64,000 bases of DNA from Nitrospira sp. SG-bin2 (lineage in GTDB: Bacteria > Nitrospirota > Nitrospiria > Nitrospirales > Nitrospiraceae): the NCBI GenBank assembly GCA_002083405.1, contig LVWT01000054.1, positions 62,001-126,000 on the forward strand. Direction: 5' to 3'. Position numbers and translations under genes: made by a program. The notes beneath the pieces were generated by a model. That model saw nothing but the letters and a program-made list of their open reading frames with translations. It made no database searches and was not told where the DNA came from. Below, in pieces: positions 17,933 through 27,616 of this stretch. How positions within the stretch are numbered: the first letter of the stretch is position 1; the number at the start of each line of letters is the position of its first letter.

Positions 17933-20900
17933 ATGTATTTGAAATCATTGGATATGTTGGGATTTAAGTCATTTGCTGAAGGGAAGATCCAATTTCCTGA
18001 AGGGGTGACCGCGATCGTGGGTCCCAATGGAAGTGGCAAGAGTAACGTGGTGGATGCGATTCTCTGGGTGCTAGGCGAACAAAGCACCAAGACCCTTAGA
18101 AGCGAAAAGATGGAAGATGTTATTTTCAACGGGACGGAGCTCCGAAAGCCGTTAGGGATGGCAGAAGTCTCATTGACCATCGGAGGGCTCGATCAAGCGA
18201 CCATGAGGCTTGAAGGCGGCTCAGGTTTGCCTGCCCAACTGACGGAATTCCAGGAATTGATGATCACACGGCGGCTCTATCGGAATGGAGAGAGCGAATA
18301 TCTCATCAATAAAACCGTGTGCAGACTCAAAGATATCCGTAGCTTGCTTCTCGATACCCGCGCCGGCAGCAAAGGGCACACCGTTATTGCGCAAGGCCAG
18401 ATCGATCAGATTCTCAATGCGTCGCCGCAAGATCGGCGCGAACTCATCGAGGAAACCGCCGGCATCATCCGATACAAGAAGCAAAAGGCCGAGGCATTGC
18501 GAAAGCTCGAAGCCACTCAGCAAAACCTGCTCCGTGTCCGTGACATCATTGCGGAAGTGAAGAAACAGCTGAATTCTCTGGAGCGGCAAGCGCGGCAGGC
18601 GCGGACCTACCAGACCTTGCAACAGGAAGCGCGTGTGATCGAGATAGAATTGCTGACCAGAGAATTTAGGGCGCTCCGCAGCGGACTGCAGGCAGTTGAG
18701 ACTGAAGTGGCGGGTCTGGATCAACGAGAGGCCGACATAGCGGCTGAACAGGCGCGGCTGACAGCAAATCTTGAACAGGCGCGGCTCGATGCGATTGCGA
18801 TGGGCGAGTTGACCGGCAAGATTCGGGAAGAGCAGGCATTGATTGAGCAGCAGCAGGCGCAGGCGCTGACGGCGGCGGAGGTCGAACGGAATCGGAGTCA
18901 ATTGTTCGGTGAACAGCAGGTGCAGGAGTCTGCCGAGTTTGAGGAGTTAGCACGTTCGCATAACGAATTGGCCGTGGCACTTCAATCCATCGACTTTTCC
19001 TTGAGTGCTGTCCAGGAAGAGATGGAGGCCAAAGAGCGTGCGCTCGGCGAACTCGATCGCGACATGGAAGGGCAGGTACTTCAGCGGGCGGCGGCTGTGG
19101 CGGAAGAAGAGCGGGGGCGCAATGATGTCCTGCAGCTTGCTGTGCTCGTGGCGAATACGGAACAAGGTGTTGCGCAGTTGGCGGCACGTATGCGCGAGCT
19201 GGCAGGTCGTGAAAACGGGATGATATCTGAACGAGAAGGGCTTGAGGCTCAACGGACAGATGCGGTCAGCCGGCATGAGCTGTTGCGACAGGAATATGGA
19301 GAAGCCGACCGGTTGATTGCGGATCTCCGGACCCAACAGCGCACGGTCCAGGAAGACAATGCAAGTATTGTGAGTGAGGTTCAGAAATTGGACCCCCAGA
19401 TTCTTCGACGCTCGGAAGAGCTGGCTGCAGTGGATTCCCGATTGGAGGCGCTTCAGGGCGTGGTTCGTGAAGAGATGGGCTATGGCCGACAGGGTACCGA
19501 TGAAAGTACGGCCCTGAAGTCTTGCGCGGGTGTGCGAGATGCTGTTGCCGAGTGGCTGATGGTTCCGCCCGGGATGGACCGCGCGGTTGAGGCCGTATTG
19601 GGAGAGCGCGTCCATGGGTGGTTTGTCGATGAGCCGTCCGTGGCATGCCGCGCGATCGGTTTTCTAGAGGAGAAGGCCCTCGGCCGCGGTAGTTTTATTC
19701 CCCAGCAGCCGCGATGGGGAAGCGCGCGGGAGAATGCCTGGTGGTCGGACATTGCCGGTCAGCCGGGTGTGCTTGGCCGCGCCGTGGATTTGATTCAAAC
19801 CGATGCTGCTCGTGTGGAAGCGCGGGACTGTTTGTTTGATCGTGTGGTTATTGTCGAATCACTCGCTCGAGCTATTCAGTTATGGGAGCAGCGGTTGTGG
19901 AATGCTCCAGACGGCCCGACGCTTGTGACCTTGGCCGGGGAAGTAGTGGATGCGTCAGGAGTGGTGACAGGCGGCCAGATGCAGGGCAGGCAAGGCCTGC
20001 TTGAGCGCCGTCGTGAGGTGATGGATCTTGAAAGTAAGCGGCATGTTCTTGTTGCGGCGCTTGAGCAGGAGAAGGTGCGCCGCGCGGTTTTGGGTGAGCA
20101 TGCGCAGTTGTTGGCGCAGGAAGAACGGCGGCTTGCCGATTCGCTTCGCGCCGCTGAGATGCAAAATCTTTCGCTGCGCAAGGACGAAGAAAATCTCCGG
20201 CAAGTGCTCGTCGATCTTGATCTTCGATTGACCGGTGTGGCAGCTGAAATTGAAACCTGCATCGGCGAACGTCAGCGGCTTGAGCAAGAGTCTCAGTCGA
20301 TTCAGGCGCAGTTAGTCCAATGGATCGCTGAGAAGACTGAGCGGGAAACGGCGCTGGGAGGGGTTCGGGAACGGCTCGACCAAATCGATCGCGATGTGCG
20401 AGCCGTTCAGGAGCGCGTCACTGATGCGAGGCTGGCGGCCGAAGCGCTGCGCGGGAAACGGGAGCATGAGCAAGCGAACCGTGAACGGGTTGTGCAGCAG
20501 ATTCAGGAGTCGGAACATCGCCGCCATATACTGGGGGCGCACCTGGAAAGCCTGCGTTGTTCAATCGAGCAAAGCCGGACCGAGCAAGCCCGCCAGGAAG
20601 CACTGTGCCGGGAGTGCGGTACAGTCGTCGATCGTGTCAAGGGAGAGTTGGTTGCGGCACAAGAGCGCCAGACGCAGCAGATGGCGGCCTGTCAGGCGCT
20701 GGAAAGCAGTCTCGGCGACGTGCGGTTGGAGATGTCGGTAATCCGTGATGCGCGGATGGGGGCGGAAGTCCGTCGCGCGGAACTTCGGACGCAATTGGGG
20801 GCTGTCGAAGGAACCTTATCGGGTACGTATCAGTTGGATCCGCTGATGATGCTTGGCGAGACTGCGGAATTGCTGGAGGCCGAGGCGCCTGCTCCACGCC

Positions 20901-21586
20901 CTGATGCTGAGCTGAAAGATCAGCTGCAGCAACTTCGAGGTCGTTTGGATCGGATGGGGCCGATCAACCTGGCGGCGATCAGCGAGCATCAGGAGCTCGA
21001 TGAGCGCCACACGTTTCTCTCCGCGCAGGAGCAGGACTTATCGAACTCCATTGGCGCCTTGAAAGAAATCATTCAACGGATTCAGCGGACAACGAAAGAC
21101 ATGTTTGTGTCTACGTTCAATGAATTGCAGCAGAAGTTCAGTGAAGTCTTCGGTAAGTTCTTTCCCGGGGGGAGGGCGGAGCTACAGTTGGTCGATGATC
21201 CGCCTTCGGAAAACGGTGACGGATCGGGGAATCAAGAGCCCGGCATCGATATTGTGGCGCAACCGCCCGGGAAGCGTCTGAAAAGCATTACGATGTTGTC
21301 CGGCGGGGAAAAAACTCTCACGGCCATGGCCCTGTTGTTTGCGAGCTTTCTGATCCGGCCGACGCCGTTTTGCCTGTTGGATGAAATCGACGCGCCGCTG
21401 GATGAAGAAAACATCGGCCGGTTTACCGGCGTCCTGCGGGAGTTGGCGCAGAGTGCCCAGTTTCTGGTTATCACCCACAACAAGCGGACGATGGGCATCG
21501 CCGATTCCCTCTTCGGAGTGACCATGGAGGAGCCTGGGGTATCCAAGCTCGTGTCAGTGCGGTTGGGTGAACTTCAACCAGCCTAG
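17933..21586 (+). CDS. smc: Chromosome segregation protein SMC
   Basis: 1217 residues. Head ATPase Walker A GPNGSGKS at 30-37; two long coiled coils (about 170-500 and 660-1010) flank a hinge whose glycine-rich core (around DASGVVTGGQMQGR) sits near residues 680-690; the C-terminal head has the signature LSGGEKTLTAMALLFA and Walker B CLLDEIDAPLD. SMC dimers with ScpA/ScpB compact and align the replicated chromosome. No scpA or scpB gene is adjacent. Slightly longer than the usual 1150-1200 residues. A stand-alone gene between ispH and shc. Confidence 0.96.
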   Translation: MYLKSLDMLGFKSFAEGKIQFPEGVTAIVGPNGSGKSNVVDAILWVLGEQSTKTLRSEKMEDVIFNGTELRKPLGMAEVSLTIGGLDQATMRLEGGSGLPAQLTEFQELMITRRLYRNGESEYLINKTVCRLKDIRSLLLDTRAGSKGHTVIAQGQIDQILNASPQDRRELIEETAGIIRYKKQKAEALRKLEATQQNLLRVRDIIAEVKKQLNSLERQARQARTYQTLQQEARVIEIELLTREFRALRSGLQAVETEVAGLDQREADIAAEQARLTANLEQARLDAIAMGELTGKIREEQALIEQQQAQALTAAEVERNRSQLFGEQQVQESAEFEELARSHNELAVALQSIDFSLSAVQEEMEAKERALGELDRDMEGQVLQRAAAVAEEERGRNDVLQLAVLVANTEQGVAQLAARMRELAGRENGMISEREGLEAQRTDAVSRHELLRQEYGEADRLIADLRTQQRTVQEDNASIVSEVQKLDPQILRRSEELAAVDSRLEALQGVVREEMGYGRQGTDESTALKSCAGVRDAVAEWLMVPPGMDRAVEAVLGERVHGWFVDEPSVACRAIGFLEEKALGRGSFIPQQPRWGSARENAWWSDIAGQPGVLGRAVDLIQTDAARVEARDCLFDRVVIVESLARAIQLWEQRLWNAPDGPTLVTLAGEVVDASGVVTGGQMQGRQGLLERRREVMDLESKRHVLVAALEQEKVRRAVLGEHAQLLAQEERRLADSLRAAEMQNLSLRKDEENLRQVLVDLDLRLTGVAAEIETCIGERQRLEQESQSIQAQLVQWIAEKTERETALGGVRERLDQIDRDVRAVQERVTDARLAAEALRGKREHEQANRERVVQQIQESEHRRHILGAHLESLRCSIEQSRTEQARQEALCRECGTVVDRVKGELVAAQERQTQQMAACQALESSLGDVRLEMSVIRDARMGAEVRRAELRTQLGAVEGTLSGTYQLDPLMMLGETAELLEAEAPAPRPDAELKDQLQQLRGRLDRMGPINLAAISEHQELDERHTFLSAQEQDLSNSIGALKEIIQRIQRTTKDMFVSTFNELQQKFSEVFGKFFPGGRAELQLVDDPPSENGDGSGNQEPGIDIVAQPPGKRLKSITMLSGGEKTLTAMALLFASFLIRPTPFCLLDEIDAPLDEENIGRFTGVLRELAQSAQFLVITHNKRTMGIADSLFGVTMEEPGVSKLVSVRLGELQPA

Positions 21587-21777
21587 TAGTGCACTAAAAG
21601 ATGAGTAGTTTAGAGGACTTCACGGCCCAATCGCTTGACTCCATTTAGAACCTCTGTTATAAGCCCTTCGATGAGCTAGGCGTATTTCTGCGCGGATAGA
21701 CGTCTTGTCGTCGGTAGTATCGGTGTGTGTCCTTTGTGGCGAGTTGTTCAGTCTGATTTCTCGATCCTGGAAAATTC

Positions 21778-23952
21778 ATGAACCTTATCAGAACGTTGTT
21801 CAGCCGTCTTTCTGAGAGCCTGCTCTCGAACGGCTCTGAAAAATTCAGATCTGCTGCAGAATACGCTCCCGCGTCACTGCTTCGGCTTGTTTCGGATAAG
21901 CCTGTAGGACTGCCGTCGCTGGACCCTGCGGTCCGCCGCCCTGCCGGCCACACAGCCACCCAGCCTGATGCCATCGATGATGCGATCAGACGAAGCCAAT
22001 CCTGGTTCCTCAGCCAGCAACATGCCGAAGGATACTGGGTCGCGGAGCTCGAAGCGGACACGACGCTGACCTCCGAGTACTTGATGCTTCGCCGGTTCCT
22101 CGACCGCGTTGATGCTGATCGTGAACAGAAAGTCGTTCACTATTTGAAGTCGATGCAGTTGCCTGACGGCGGCTGGCCGATTTATTACGGAGGCCCGTCG
22201 GAGATCAGCGCGTCGGTCAAGGCGTATTTTGCGCTCAAACTGAGCGGCGTGTCGGCAGACGAGCCGTTCATGGTCCGGGCGAAAGAGCGCATTCTGGCGA
22301 TGGGCGGTGTCGTCCAAGCCAACGTATTCACGAAAATCGCGTTGGCGCTGTTCGATCAGTATGATTGGGAAGGTGTTCCCCACATGCCGGTCGAGATCAT
22401 GCTCCTGCCGAAACGGTTCTATTTCAGTATCTACGCCATTTCGTACTGGTCTCGCGCCGTCCTGATCCCCTTACTCATTATATTCGCGCACCGGCCTGTA
22501 TGCCGGATTCCTCGCGAACAAGGGGTTGATGAACTGTATCTCGAGCCGCGTAAAGATATTCGCTATTGGAAATATCCGCCGTTCAACAAGGATCAACATT
22601 GGTTCACCCCCCACAACCTGTTCGTTGCGCTCGATGCCCTCTTGAAGATCTACGACCGGATGCCGATGAGGGTATTGCGCGAGAAGGCACTGCAAAAGGC
22701 ATCAACCTGGATGCTGGAGCATCTCAAGGGATCGGGCGGGCTCGGCGCCATCTATCCGGCGATGGCAAACTCGATCATGGCTCTGCAGTGTCTCGGGTAC
22801 AGTGCGGACGATCCCTTGGTCGTGAAGGCATTGAGAGAAATCGAAGACCTGGAAGTGTATGACTCCGTACAGCTCGACGGTCAACGTGTTCCCACCGTCC
22901 ATCTGCAGCCCTGTTTCTCCCCGATTTGGGATACTGCGCTCCTTCTTAATGCGCTGATTGAAGCGGGGATGCCTCAGGATCATCTTGCGCTGCAAAAGGC
23001 TGGGGCTTATCTCATGTCCAGGCAAACCACGACGGTCGGTGATTGGATCGTGTCTTCGCCGACAGCCAAGCCGGGCGGCTGGTATTTCCAGTTTGAGAAC
23101 GAGCTGTATCCGGACGTGGACGACTCCGCCGTCGTGCTCATGGCATTGTCAAAATTGAAAATGCCTCAATCTGCTGAACTGGAAGACTCTCTTCGTCGCG
23201 GCATGCAGTGGGTGGTCGCCATGCAGGGGTCCGATGGCGGCTGGGGCGCGTACGACAAGGACAACAACCGGGTCGTCTTCAACTACATCCCTTTTGCTGA
23301 CCACCACGCGTTGCTGGATCCCAGCACGTCCGACCTGGCGGGGCGGTGTCTGGAAATGCTGGCCGCGTTGGGTTACGACCGTACACATCCTGCCGTCGCT
23401 CCAGCTCTGGCCTTTCTGAAGAAAGAGCAGGAGGCGGATGGGAGTTGGTATGGCCGGTGGGGCGTCAATTATATCTATGGTACGTGGTCTGTCTTGGCCG
23501 GGCTTCGGGCGATCGGCGAAGACCTCTCAGCTCCGTACATCCGCCGCGCCGTCTCCTGGTTGGAGTCCAAGCAGAACCCCGACGGAGGCTGGGGTGAGTC
23601 CTGTCTGTCGTATGCGGAGGCCGAGCATAGCGGTAAGGGAGACAGCACCCCGTCACAAACTGCCTGGGCATTGATGGGCTTGATGTCAGCCGGAGCGGTG
23701 GACTCGTTCAGTGTCGCGCGCGGAGTACAATTTCTCCTTCGCCATCAGTTGAAGGGTGGATCATGGGAGGAAGTTCGCCATACGGGGACGGGATTCCCCC
23801 GCGTGTTCTATCTCCGGTACCACTGGTATTGCCAGTATTTCCCGCTGTGGGCCCTTGCCATGTACCGCAACCTCCGCACTCGCGGGAAAATGCGGGCAGA
23901 CGAGTTGCGCCACTATGTTCAAGTGGACGGGTCTTATCGGACTGAGCGTTGA
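21778..23952 (+). CDS. shc: Squalene-hopene cyclase
   Basis: 724 residues. Cyclises squalene to hopene, the first committed hopanoid step, as a monotopic membrane enzyme. The catalytic acid motif is DVDDSA at 446-451. QW repeats are visible (for example QLPDGGWPIYYGG, GSDGGWGAYD, QNPDGGWGESC), as is the C-terminal GTGFPRVFYLRYHWY segment. An N-terminal extension of about 60 residues precedes the first conserved block. Its stop TGA overlaps the TTG start of hpnG, starting an operon that continues into the lipid transporter genes. Confidence 0.96.
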   Translation: MNLIRTLFSRLSESLLSNGSEKFRSAAEYAPASLLRLVSDKPVGLPSLDPAVRRPAGHTATQPDAIDDAIRRSQSWFLSQQHAEGYWVAELEADTTLTSEYLMLRRFLDRVDADREQKVVHYLKSMQLPDGGWPIYYGGPSEISASVKAYFALKLSGVSADEPFMVRAKERILAMGGVVQANVFTKIALALFDQYDWEGVPHMPVEIMLLPKRFYFSIYAISYWSRAVLIPLLIIFAHRPVCRIPREQGVDELYLEPRKDIRYWKYPPFNKDQHWFTPHNLFVALDALLKIYDRMPMRVLREKALQKASTWMLEHLKGSGGLGAIYPAMANSIMALQCLGYSADDPLVVKALREIEDLEVYDSVQLDGQRVPTVHLQPCFSPIWDTALLLNALIEAGMPQDHLALQKAGAYLMSRQTTTVGDWIVSSPTAKPGGWYFQFENELYPDVDDSAVVLMALSKLKMPQSAELEDSLRRGMQWVVAMQGSDGGWGAYDKDNNRVVFNYIPFADHHALLDPSTSDLAGRCLEMLAALGYDRTHPAVAPALAFLKKEQEADGSWYGRWGVNYIYGTWSVLAGLRAIGEDLSAPYIRRAVSWLESKQNPDGGWGESCLSYAEAEHSGKGDSTPSQTAWALMGLMSAGAVDSFSVARGVQFLLRHQLKGGSWEEVRHTGTGFPRVFYLRYHWYCQYFPLWALAMYRNLRTRGKMRADELRHYVQVDGSYRTER

Positions 23953-24794
23953 CCGCCACGGATTCTGTCTCGCCTATCCCTGTGCTCCCTCTATCAACTA
24001 CCGCATTGCCGAAGCGGATCGCGATTTTTGCCGCCACCTTTTTGGAAGTGAAGGCTGTAGAAGCTGCATTCCAACCAGGGATCGAACGGTGTATCAATGG
24101 AATGCCGGTGCTCGTATTTACGGCAGGTTCCAGAGAGTATTGGCTGGCTCGAACCGGCGTGGGCCCTGAAAAAGCCGGCCTGGTTGCGGCCCGATTATTA
24201 GGACATCAGCCGTTTAGTCTTGCAGTGTCGACGGGATTTGCCTGTGCGCTCATTACGACTAAAGTGGGCGCGCTCCTTGCCGGACGGGATGTGGTGCGGG
24301 CGGTGGGGCGGGGCGTGGATGTGTGTCAGGCGATTGAAGTGCCAGGGGCTGAGCGGGATATGGTCATGGCACTGGTCGAGGGCGCGAATCCGGCGGGCCA
24401 CATCGGACGATTTGTTTCCACCGATTACATTGTCGGCAGCGCATCCGAGAAACGTCGATTCTCGCACAGCACCGGCGCGATCGGTCTCGATATGGAAAGC
24501 GCAGCTTTGGGGGTTGAAGCGCAACGTGCTCAGGTGCCGTTTGTGATTATCCGCACGGCGTCCGACCTGCTGGATGAAGATCTGCCCCTTGACTTCAATC
24601 TCTTTCTCAGGCCCACTGCGTGGCTCAAGGGTGTCGGCGCGCTGTTGGGGAGTCCGTCGAGTGTCATGGGATTACTCCGGCTTCGCCGCCAAAGTCAGGC
24701 GGCGGCCATAAACTTGACGGCGTTTTTTAAGCGCTATGCGGCCGGCATCTCGGCAGACGGCGGCGCCGTCGGATTGCAAGTTGATCGATCATGA
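23949..24794 (+). CDS. hpnG: Hopanoid-associated nucleoside phosphorylase HpnG
   Basis: 281 residues, starting at a TTG that overlaps the shc stop by 4 bp. Nucleoside phosphorylase fold: RTGVGPEKAGLVAARLL, STGFACAL, a VSTDYIVG segment and the ribose-binding DMESAALGVEA motif. HpnG proteins remove adenine from adenosylhopane to give ribosylhopane in the synthesis of extended (C35) hopanoids; the radical-SAM partner hpnH, which makes adenosylhopane, is at 34045. MTA/SAH nucleosidase is the closest alternative family, but position directly after shc favours HpnG. The stop overlaps the mlaE start (ATGA). Confidence 0.88.
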   Translation: MTATDSVSPIPVLPLSTTALPKRIAIFAATFLEVKAVEAAFQPGIERCINGMPVLVFTAGSREYWLARTGVGPEKAGLVAARLLGHQPFSLAVSTGFACALITTKVGALLAGRDVVRAVGRGVDVCQAIEVPGAERDMVMALVEGANPAGHIGRFVSTDYIVGSASEKRRFSHSTGAIGLDMESAALGVEAQRAQVPFVIIRTASDLLDEDLPLDFNLFLRPTAWLKGVGALLGSPSSVMGLLRLRRQSQAAAINLTAFFKRYAAGISADGGAVGLQVDRS

Positions 24795-25561
24795 TGAGGA
24801 TGCTGGAACGAATCGGCCATGGGGTTCTGGTCCATGTGGGTGAAATGGGCCGGATGCTGGTCTTTGTCGTGTCATCCTTCGCCTGGCTTCTACGTCCACC
24901 GTTGCGGGCGGATCAGATCGTCAAGCAGGTGCATTTTATAGGTTATAAATCCACGTTTGTCGTGGTGCTCACAGCGGGTTTCACGGGCATGGTGCTGGCT
25001 CTCCAGGGGTATTACACGCTCAGGAAGTTCGGATCCGAGGGGCTGTTGGGATCAGCCGTCGCCCTCAGCATGATCCGTGAGCTTGGTCCGGTGCTGGCTG
25101 CGCTTATGGTGACGGCCCGGGCCGGTTCGGCGATGACGGCAGAAATCGGAATCATGCGCATCACTGAGCAGATCGATGCGCTCGACACCATGGCGATCAA
25201 TCCGCTCCAGTATCTGATCGCTCCGAAGCTCGTCGCGGGCTTGATCGGCGTTCCGCTGTTGGTCGCGATCTTCGATGTGGTGGGCATCTATGGCGGTCAT
25301 CTGGTGGGTGTGGAACTGTTGGGCGTGAATGCGGGGTCCTACTGGAATTCCATCGAGTCGTCGGTGGAATGGAAAGACGTGTACGGAGGCATTCTCAAAT
25401 CCATCAGTTTTGGCCTGATTGTGAGCTGGGTCTGCTGCTACAAAGGGTTCTATACCCGTATGAGCGCCGAAGGATTGGGTACTGCGACGACGGAGGCGGT
25501 TGTGTTATCGTCGGTCCTCATTCTTGTGTGGGATTATTTCTTGACGTCGGTCCTGCTCTAG
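24791..25561 (+). CDS. mlaE: MlaE-type lipid ABC transporter permease
   Basis: 256 residues with five to six membrane helices. It shows the MlaE/YrbE features: ALQGYYTLRKFGSEGLLGSAVALSMIRELGPVLAALMVTARAGSAMTAEIG, followed by EQIDALDTMAINP. This permease works with MlaF, MlaD and MlaC to move lipids between inner and outer membranes. The ATG lies inside the hpnG stop, an arrangement that couples hopanoid synthesis to this transporter gene cluster. Confidence 0.9.
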   Translation: MMRMLERIGHGVLVHVGEMGRMLVFVVSSFAWLLRPPLRADQIVKQVHFIGYKSTFVVVLTAGFTGMVLALQGYYTLRKFGSEGLLGSAVALSMIRELGPVLAALMVTARAGSAMTAEIGIMRITEQIDALDTMAINPLQYLIAPKLVAGLIGVPLLVAIFDVVGIYGGHLVGVELLGVNAGSYWNSIESSVEWKDVYGGILKSISFGLIVSWVCCYKGFYTRMSAEGLGTATTEAVVLSSVLILVWDYFLTSVLL

Positions 25562-25579
25562 GACGGTATGACAGTTCCT

Positions 25580-25637
25580 CTGGTTTTTTTGGTTTGTCTC
25601 GTGCGAGAGCGGGAACCAAAGAAACCAAACAAACCAG
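25580..25637. repeat. TGGTTT/AAACCA inverted and tandem repeat
   Basis: CTGGTTTTTTTGGTTTGT (25580-25597) faces ACCAAACAAACCAG (25624-25637), and further AACCAGAT units run to the mlaF start. The low-complexity palindrome fills the whole mlaE-mlaF gap, with CTCGTGCGAG near its centre. It could fold in the transcript and tune downstream expression (inference). Confidence 0.6.
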
Positions 25638-25656
25638 ATCAACCAGATAAACGAGG

Positions 25657-26427
25657 ATGATCAAACTCGTCGGCGTGAAAAAGACCTTGGGGGGGCAGCC
25701 GGTGCTGCAAGGCGTCGATCTGGTCATTCCGCCAGGCAAGCTGACGACGATCATCGGCCGTAGCGGAGAAGGCAAGAGCGTATTACTGAAACACATGATC
25801 GGGCTGTTGCAACCGGACGAAGGAGAAGTCTGGGTGGATGGAACGGAAATTTCACGTCTCAAAGGGCATGCCCTCAACGAAGTCCGCAAGCGGTTTGCGA
25901 TGCTGTTTCAAGGGGCGGCGCTGTTCGATTCGCTGACGGTGTTTGAGAACGTGGCGTTCCCACTGCGTGAAAAGCTCCGAATGAAAGGGGCGTCGGTGAC
26001 GACTCGGGTTGAGGAGAAGTTGGAGCAGGTCGGCCTGGCCGGGATGGGGCACAAATTTCCTGCCGAACTCAGCGGCGGCATGCGCAAGCGCGCCGGACTG
26101 GCTCGGGCGTTGGTGATGCAGCCTGAGATCATCCTATTCGATGAGCCGACCACCGGCCTGGATCCGCTTATGGCCAAGTCGATTCACGACCTCATCACCG
26201 GGATGCAACGGAAGTTCGGTTTCACCGGCATCATGGTCAGCCATGAGATACCGGAAATATTCGGGATTTCCGACTATGTCGCCATGCTGAAGCGGGGAAA
26301 AATTGCGGCGATGGCGGAGCCGGCGGAGTTTCAGCAGACATCAGATCCAGAAATCAAAGAGTTTATCTCGGTCGGCGGTCCCGTGCCGCCGGCTACGGCG
26401 TCCGCTATTCGCCAAGGAGTGTCGTAG
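25657..26427 (+). CDS. mlaF: MlaF-type ABC transporter ATP-binding protein
   Basis: 256 residues. Walker A GRSGEGKS (about 34-41), Q-loop MLFQGAALFDSLTVFENVAFPL, signature LSGGMRKRAGLARAL, Walker B IILFDEPTTGLDP and H-loop SHE. The GALFDSLTV segment and GMRKR are typical of MlaF rather than other importers. It energises lipid movement through MlaE. The C-terminal tail (VGGPVPPATASAIRQ) extends past the core. mlaD begins at the next base after its stop. Confidence 0.93.
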   Translation: MIKLVGVKKTLGGQPVLQGVDLVIPPGKLTTIIGRSGEGKSVLLKHMIGLLQPDEGEVWVDGTEISRLKGHALNEVRKRFAMLFQGAALFDSLTVFENVAFPLREKLRMKGASVTTRVEEKLEQVGLAGMGHKFPAELSGGMRKRAGLARALVMQPEIILFDEPTTGLDPLMAKSIHDLITGMQRKFGFTGIMVSHEIPEIFGISDYVAMLKRGKIAAMAEPAEFQQTSDPEIKEFISVGGPVPPATASAIRQGVS

Positions 26428-26871
26428 ATGGAAAAGACCAAGCTTGAATTGATCGTCGGTCTGTTCGTGCTCATCGGGATCGTCTGTTTGGGCTATCTGT
26501 CGATCAAGCTGGGAAAATTGGAGGTTATCGGAGGCGATCGCTACGAAGTCGAGGCTCCATTCAACTCGGCATCCGGGCTGAAACCCGGTGCGACCGTGGA
26601 AATTGCCGGCGTAGAAGTCGGGCGAGTCAAATCGATCGTATTGAAAAACGATCAGGCGATCGTCCGGCTGGCGGTTCAGAACAGCATCCAGCTCTATTCC
26701 GACACCTTTGCCTCGATCAAAACAAGGGGCATCATCGGAGAGAAGTTCCTCGCGCTGTCCCCGGGGGGAGGCGGCGATCCATTGCAAGCGGGCGGTACAA
26801 TCCGCGATACTGAGTCGGGGCTGGACCTCGAAGAATTGGTTAGCCAGTACGTCCATGGCAAGGTCAAATAG
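26428..26871 (+). CDS. mlaD: MlaD-type MCE-domain lipid-binding protein
   Basis: 147 residues: one N-terminal membrane helix (about 8-26) and a single MCE domain (about 38-115) with GLKPGATVEIAGVEVGRVKSI and IKTRGIIGEKFLALSPG. MlaD forms a hexameric ring on the periplasmic side of the permease and passes lipids to MlaC. It follows mlaF with no gap. Length is that of the short single-MCE form. Confidence 0.93.
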   Translation: MEKTKLELIVGLFVLIGIVCLGYLSIKLGKLEVIGGDRYEVEAPFNSASGLKPGATVEIAGVEVGRVKSIVLKNDQAIVRLAVQNSIQLYSDTFASIKTRGIIGEKFLALSPGGGGDPLQAGGTIRDTESGLDLEELVSQYVHGKVK

Positions 26872-26921
26872 CATGGCGGTTCGAATCGCTGCAAAGAACG
26901 CGTAAGCCGGAGGGGAAGGGC

Positions 26922-27587
26922 ATGATGACGTCGATTGCGAATGGCCGGGGCATCCCGGCGTGTGTGCCTCCTCATCGTCGGGTGATTCCTTTGATCCTGA
27001 AGGTGGCGCTGGTTGTTGTGTGGCTGGCGTCGGCGGCCGCTCCCTGCTATGCAGGTGCCCCGACGGATACGATGAAAACGACGATCGACGAGGTGCTTCG
27101 CATTGTCCGTGAAAGCGACCTGAAACAGCCGAATAAGGCCGAAGAACGCCGGCGGATGCTGGAACGGGCCGTCGGAGCCCGGTTTGATTATCAAGAAATG
27201 TCGAGGCGTGCGCTCGGCGCGCCGTGGAATACACTCTCTGATCAAGAGAAACAGGAATTTGTCGATCTGTTTCGAACGCTTTTGACGAATTCATATTCCG
27301 ACAAGATCGAAACGTATTCCGGAGAAGGCGTGCAGTACTTGAACGAGCGCATGGAGAAGGAATATGCGGAGGTCAGGACAAAAGTGCTGTCGGGAAAGAC
27401 GGAGATTCCTCTCGATTATCGGTTGATCAACAAGGGAGATGATTGGCGTGTGTATGATGTCGTGGTCGACGGCATCAGCTTGGTCAACAACTATCGTGGG
27501 CAGTTCGCAAAAATCATCAAGTCCTCCTCCTACGCCGACCTTGTCGAGCAGCTTCGCAAAAAATCCGACAAACTCAAGGCGCCATAA
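26922..27587 (+). CDS. mlaC: MlaC-type periplasmic lipid carrier (Ttg2D family)
   Basis: 221 residues with a long signal peptide (hydrophobic part about 22-40, ending AAPCYAG). Mature MlaC/Tol_Tol_Ttg2 domain: TTIDEVLRIVRE, then GARFDYQEMSRRALG, LSDQEKQEFVDLFRTLL and VDGISLVNNYRGQF, followed by SYADLVEQLRKK. MlaC carries a lipid through the periplasm between MlaD and an outer-membrane complex. A downstream start at one of the nearer methionines is possible. Fourth gene of the shc-hpnG-mla cluster. Confidence 0.9.
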   Translation: MMTSIANGRGIPACVPPHRRVIPLILKVALVVVWLASAAAPCYAGAPTDTMKTTIDEVLRIVRESDLKQPNKAEERRRMLERAVGARFDYQEMSRRALGAPWNTLSDQEKQEFVDLFRTLLTNSYSDKIETYSGEGVQYLNERMEKEYAEVRTKVLSGKTEIPLDYRLINKGDDWRVYDVVVDGISLVNNYRGQFAKIIKSSSYADLVEQLRKKSDKLKAP

Positions 27588-27616
27588 CGTCGTTTCGCGG
27601 GATTACGAGTACGTCT

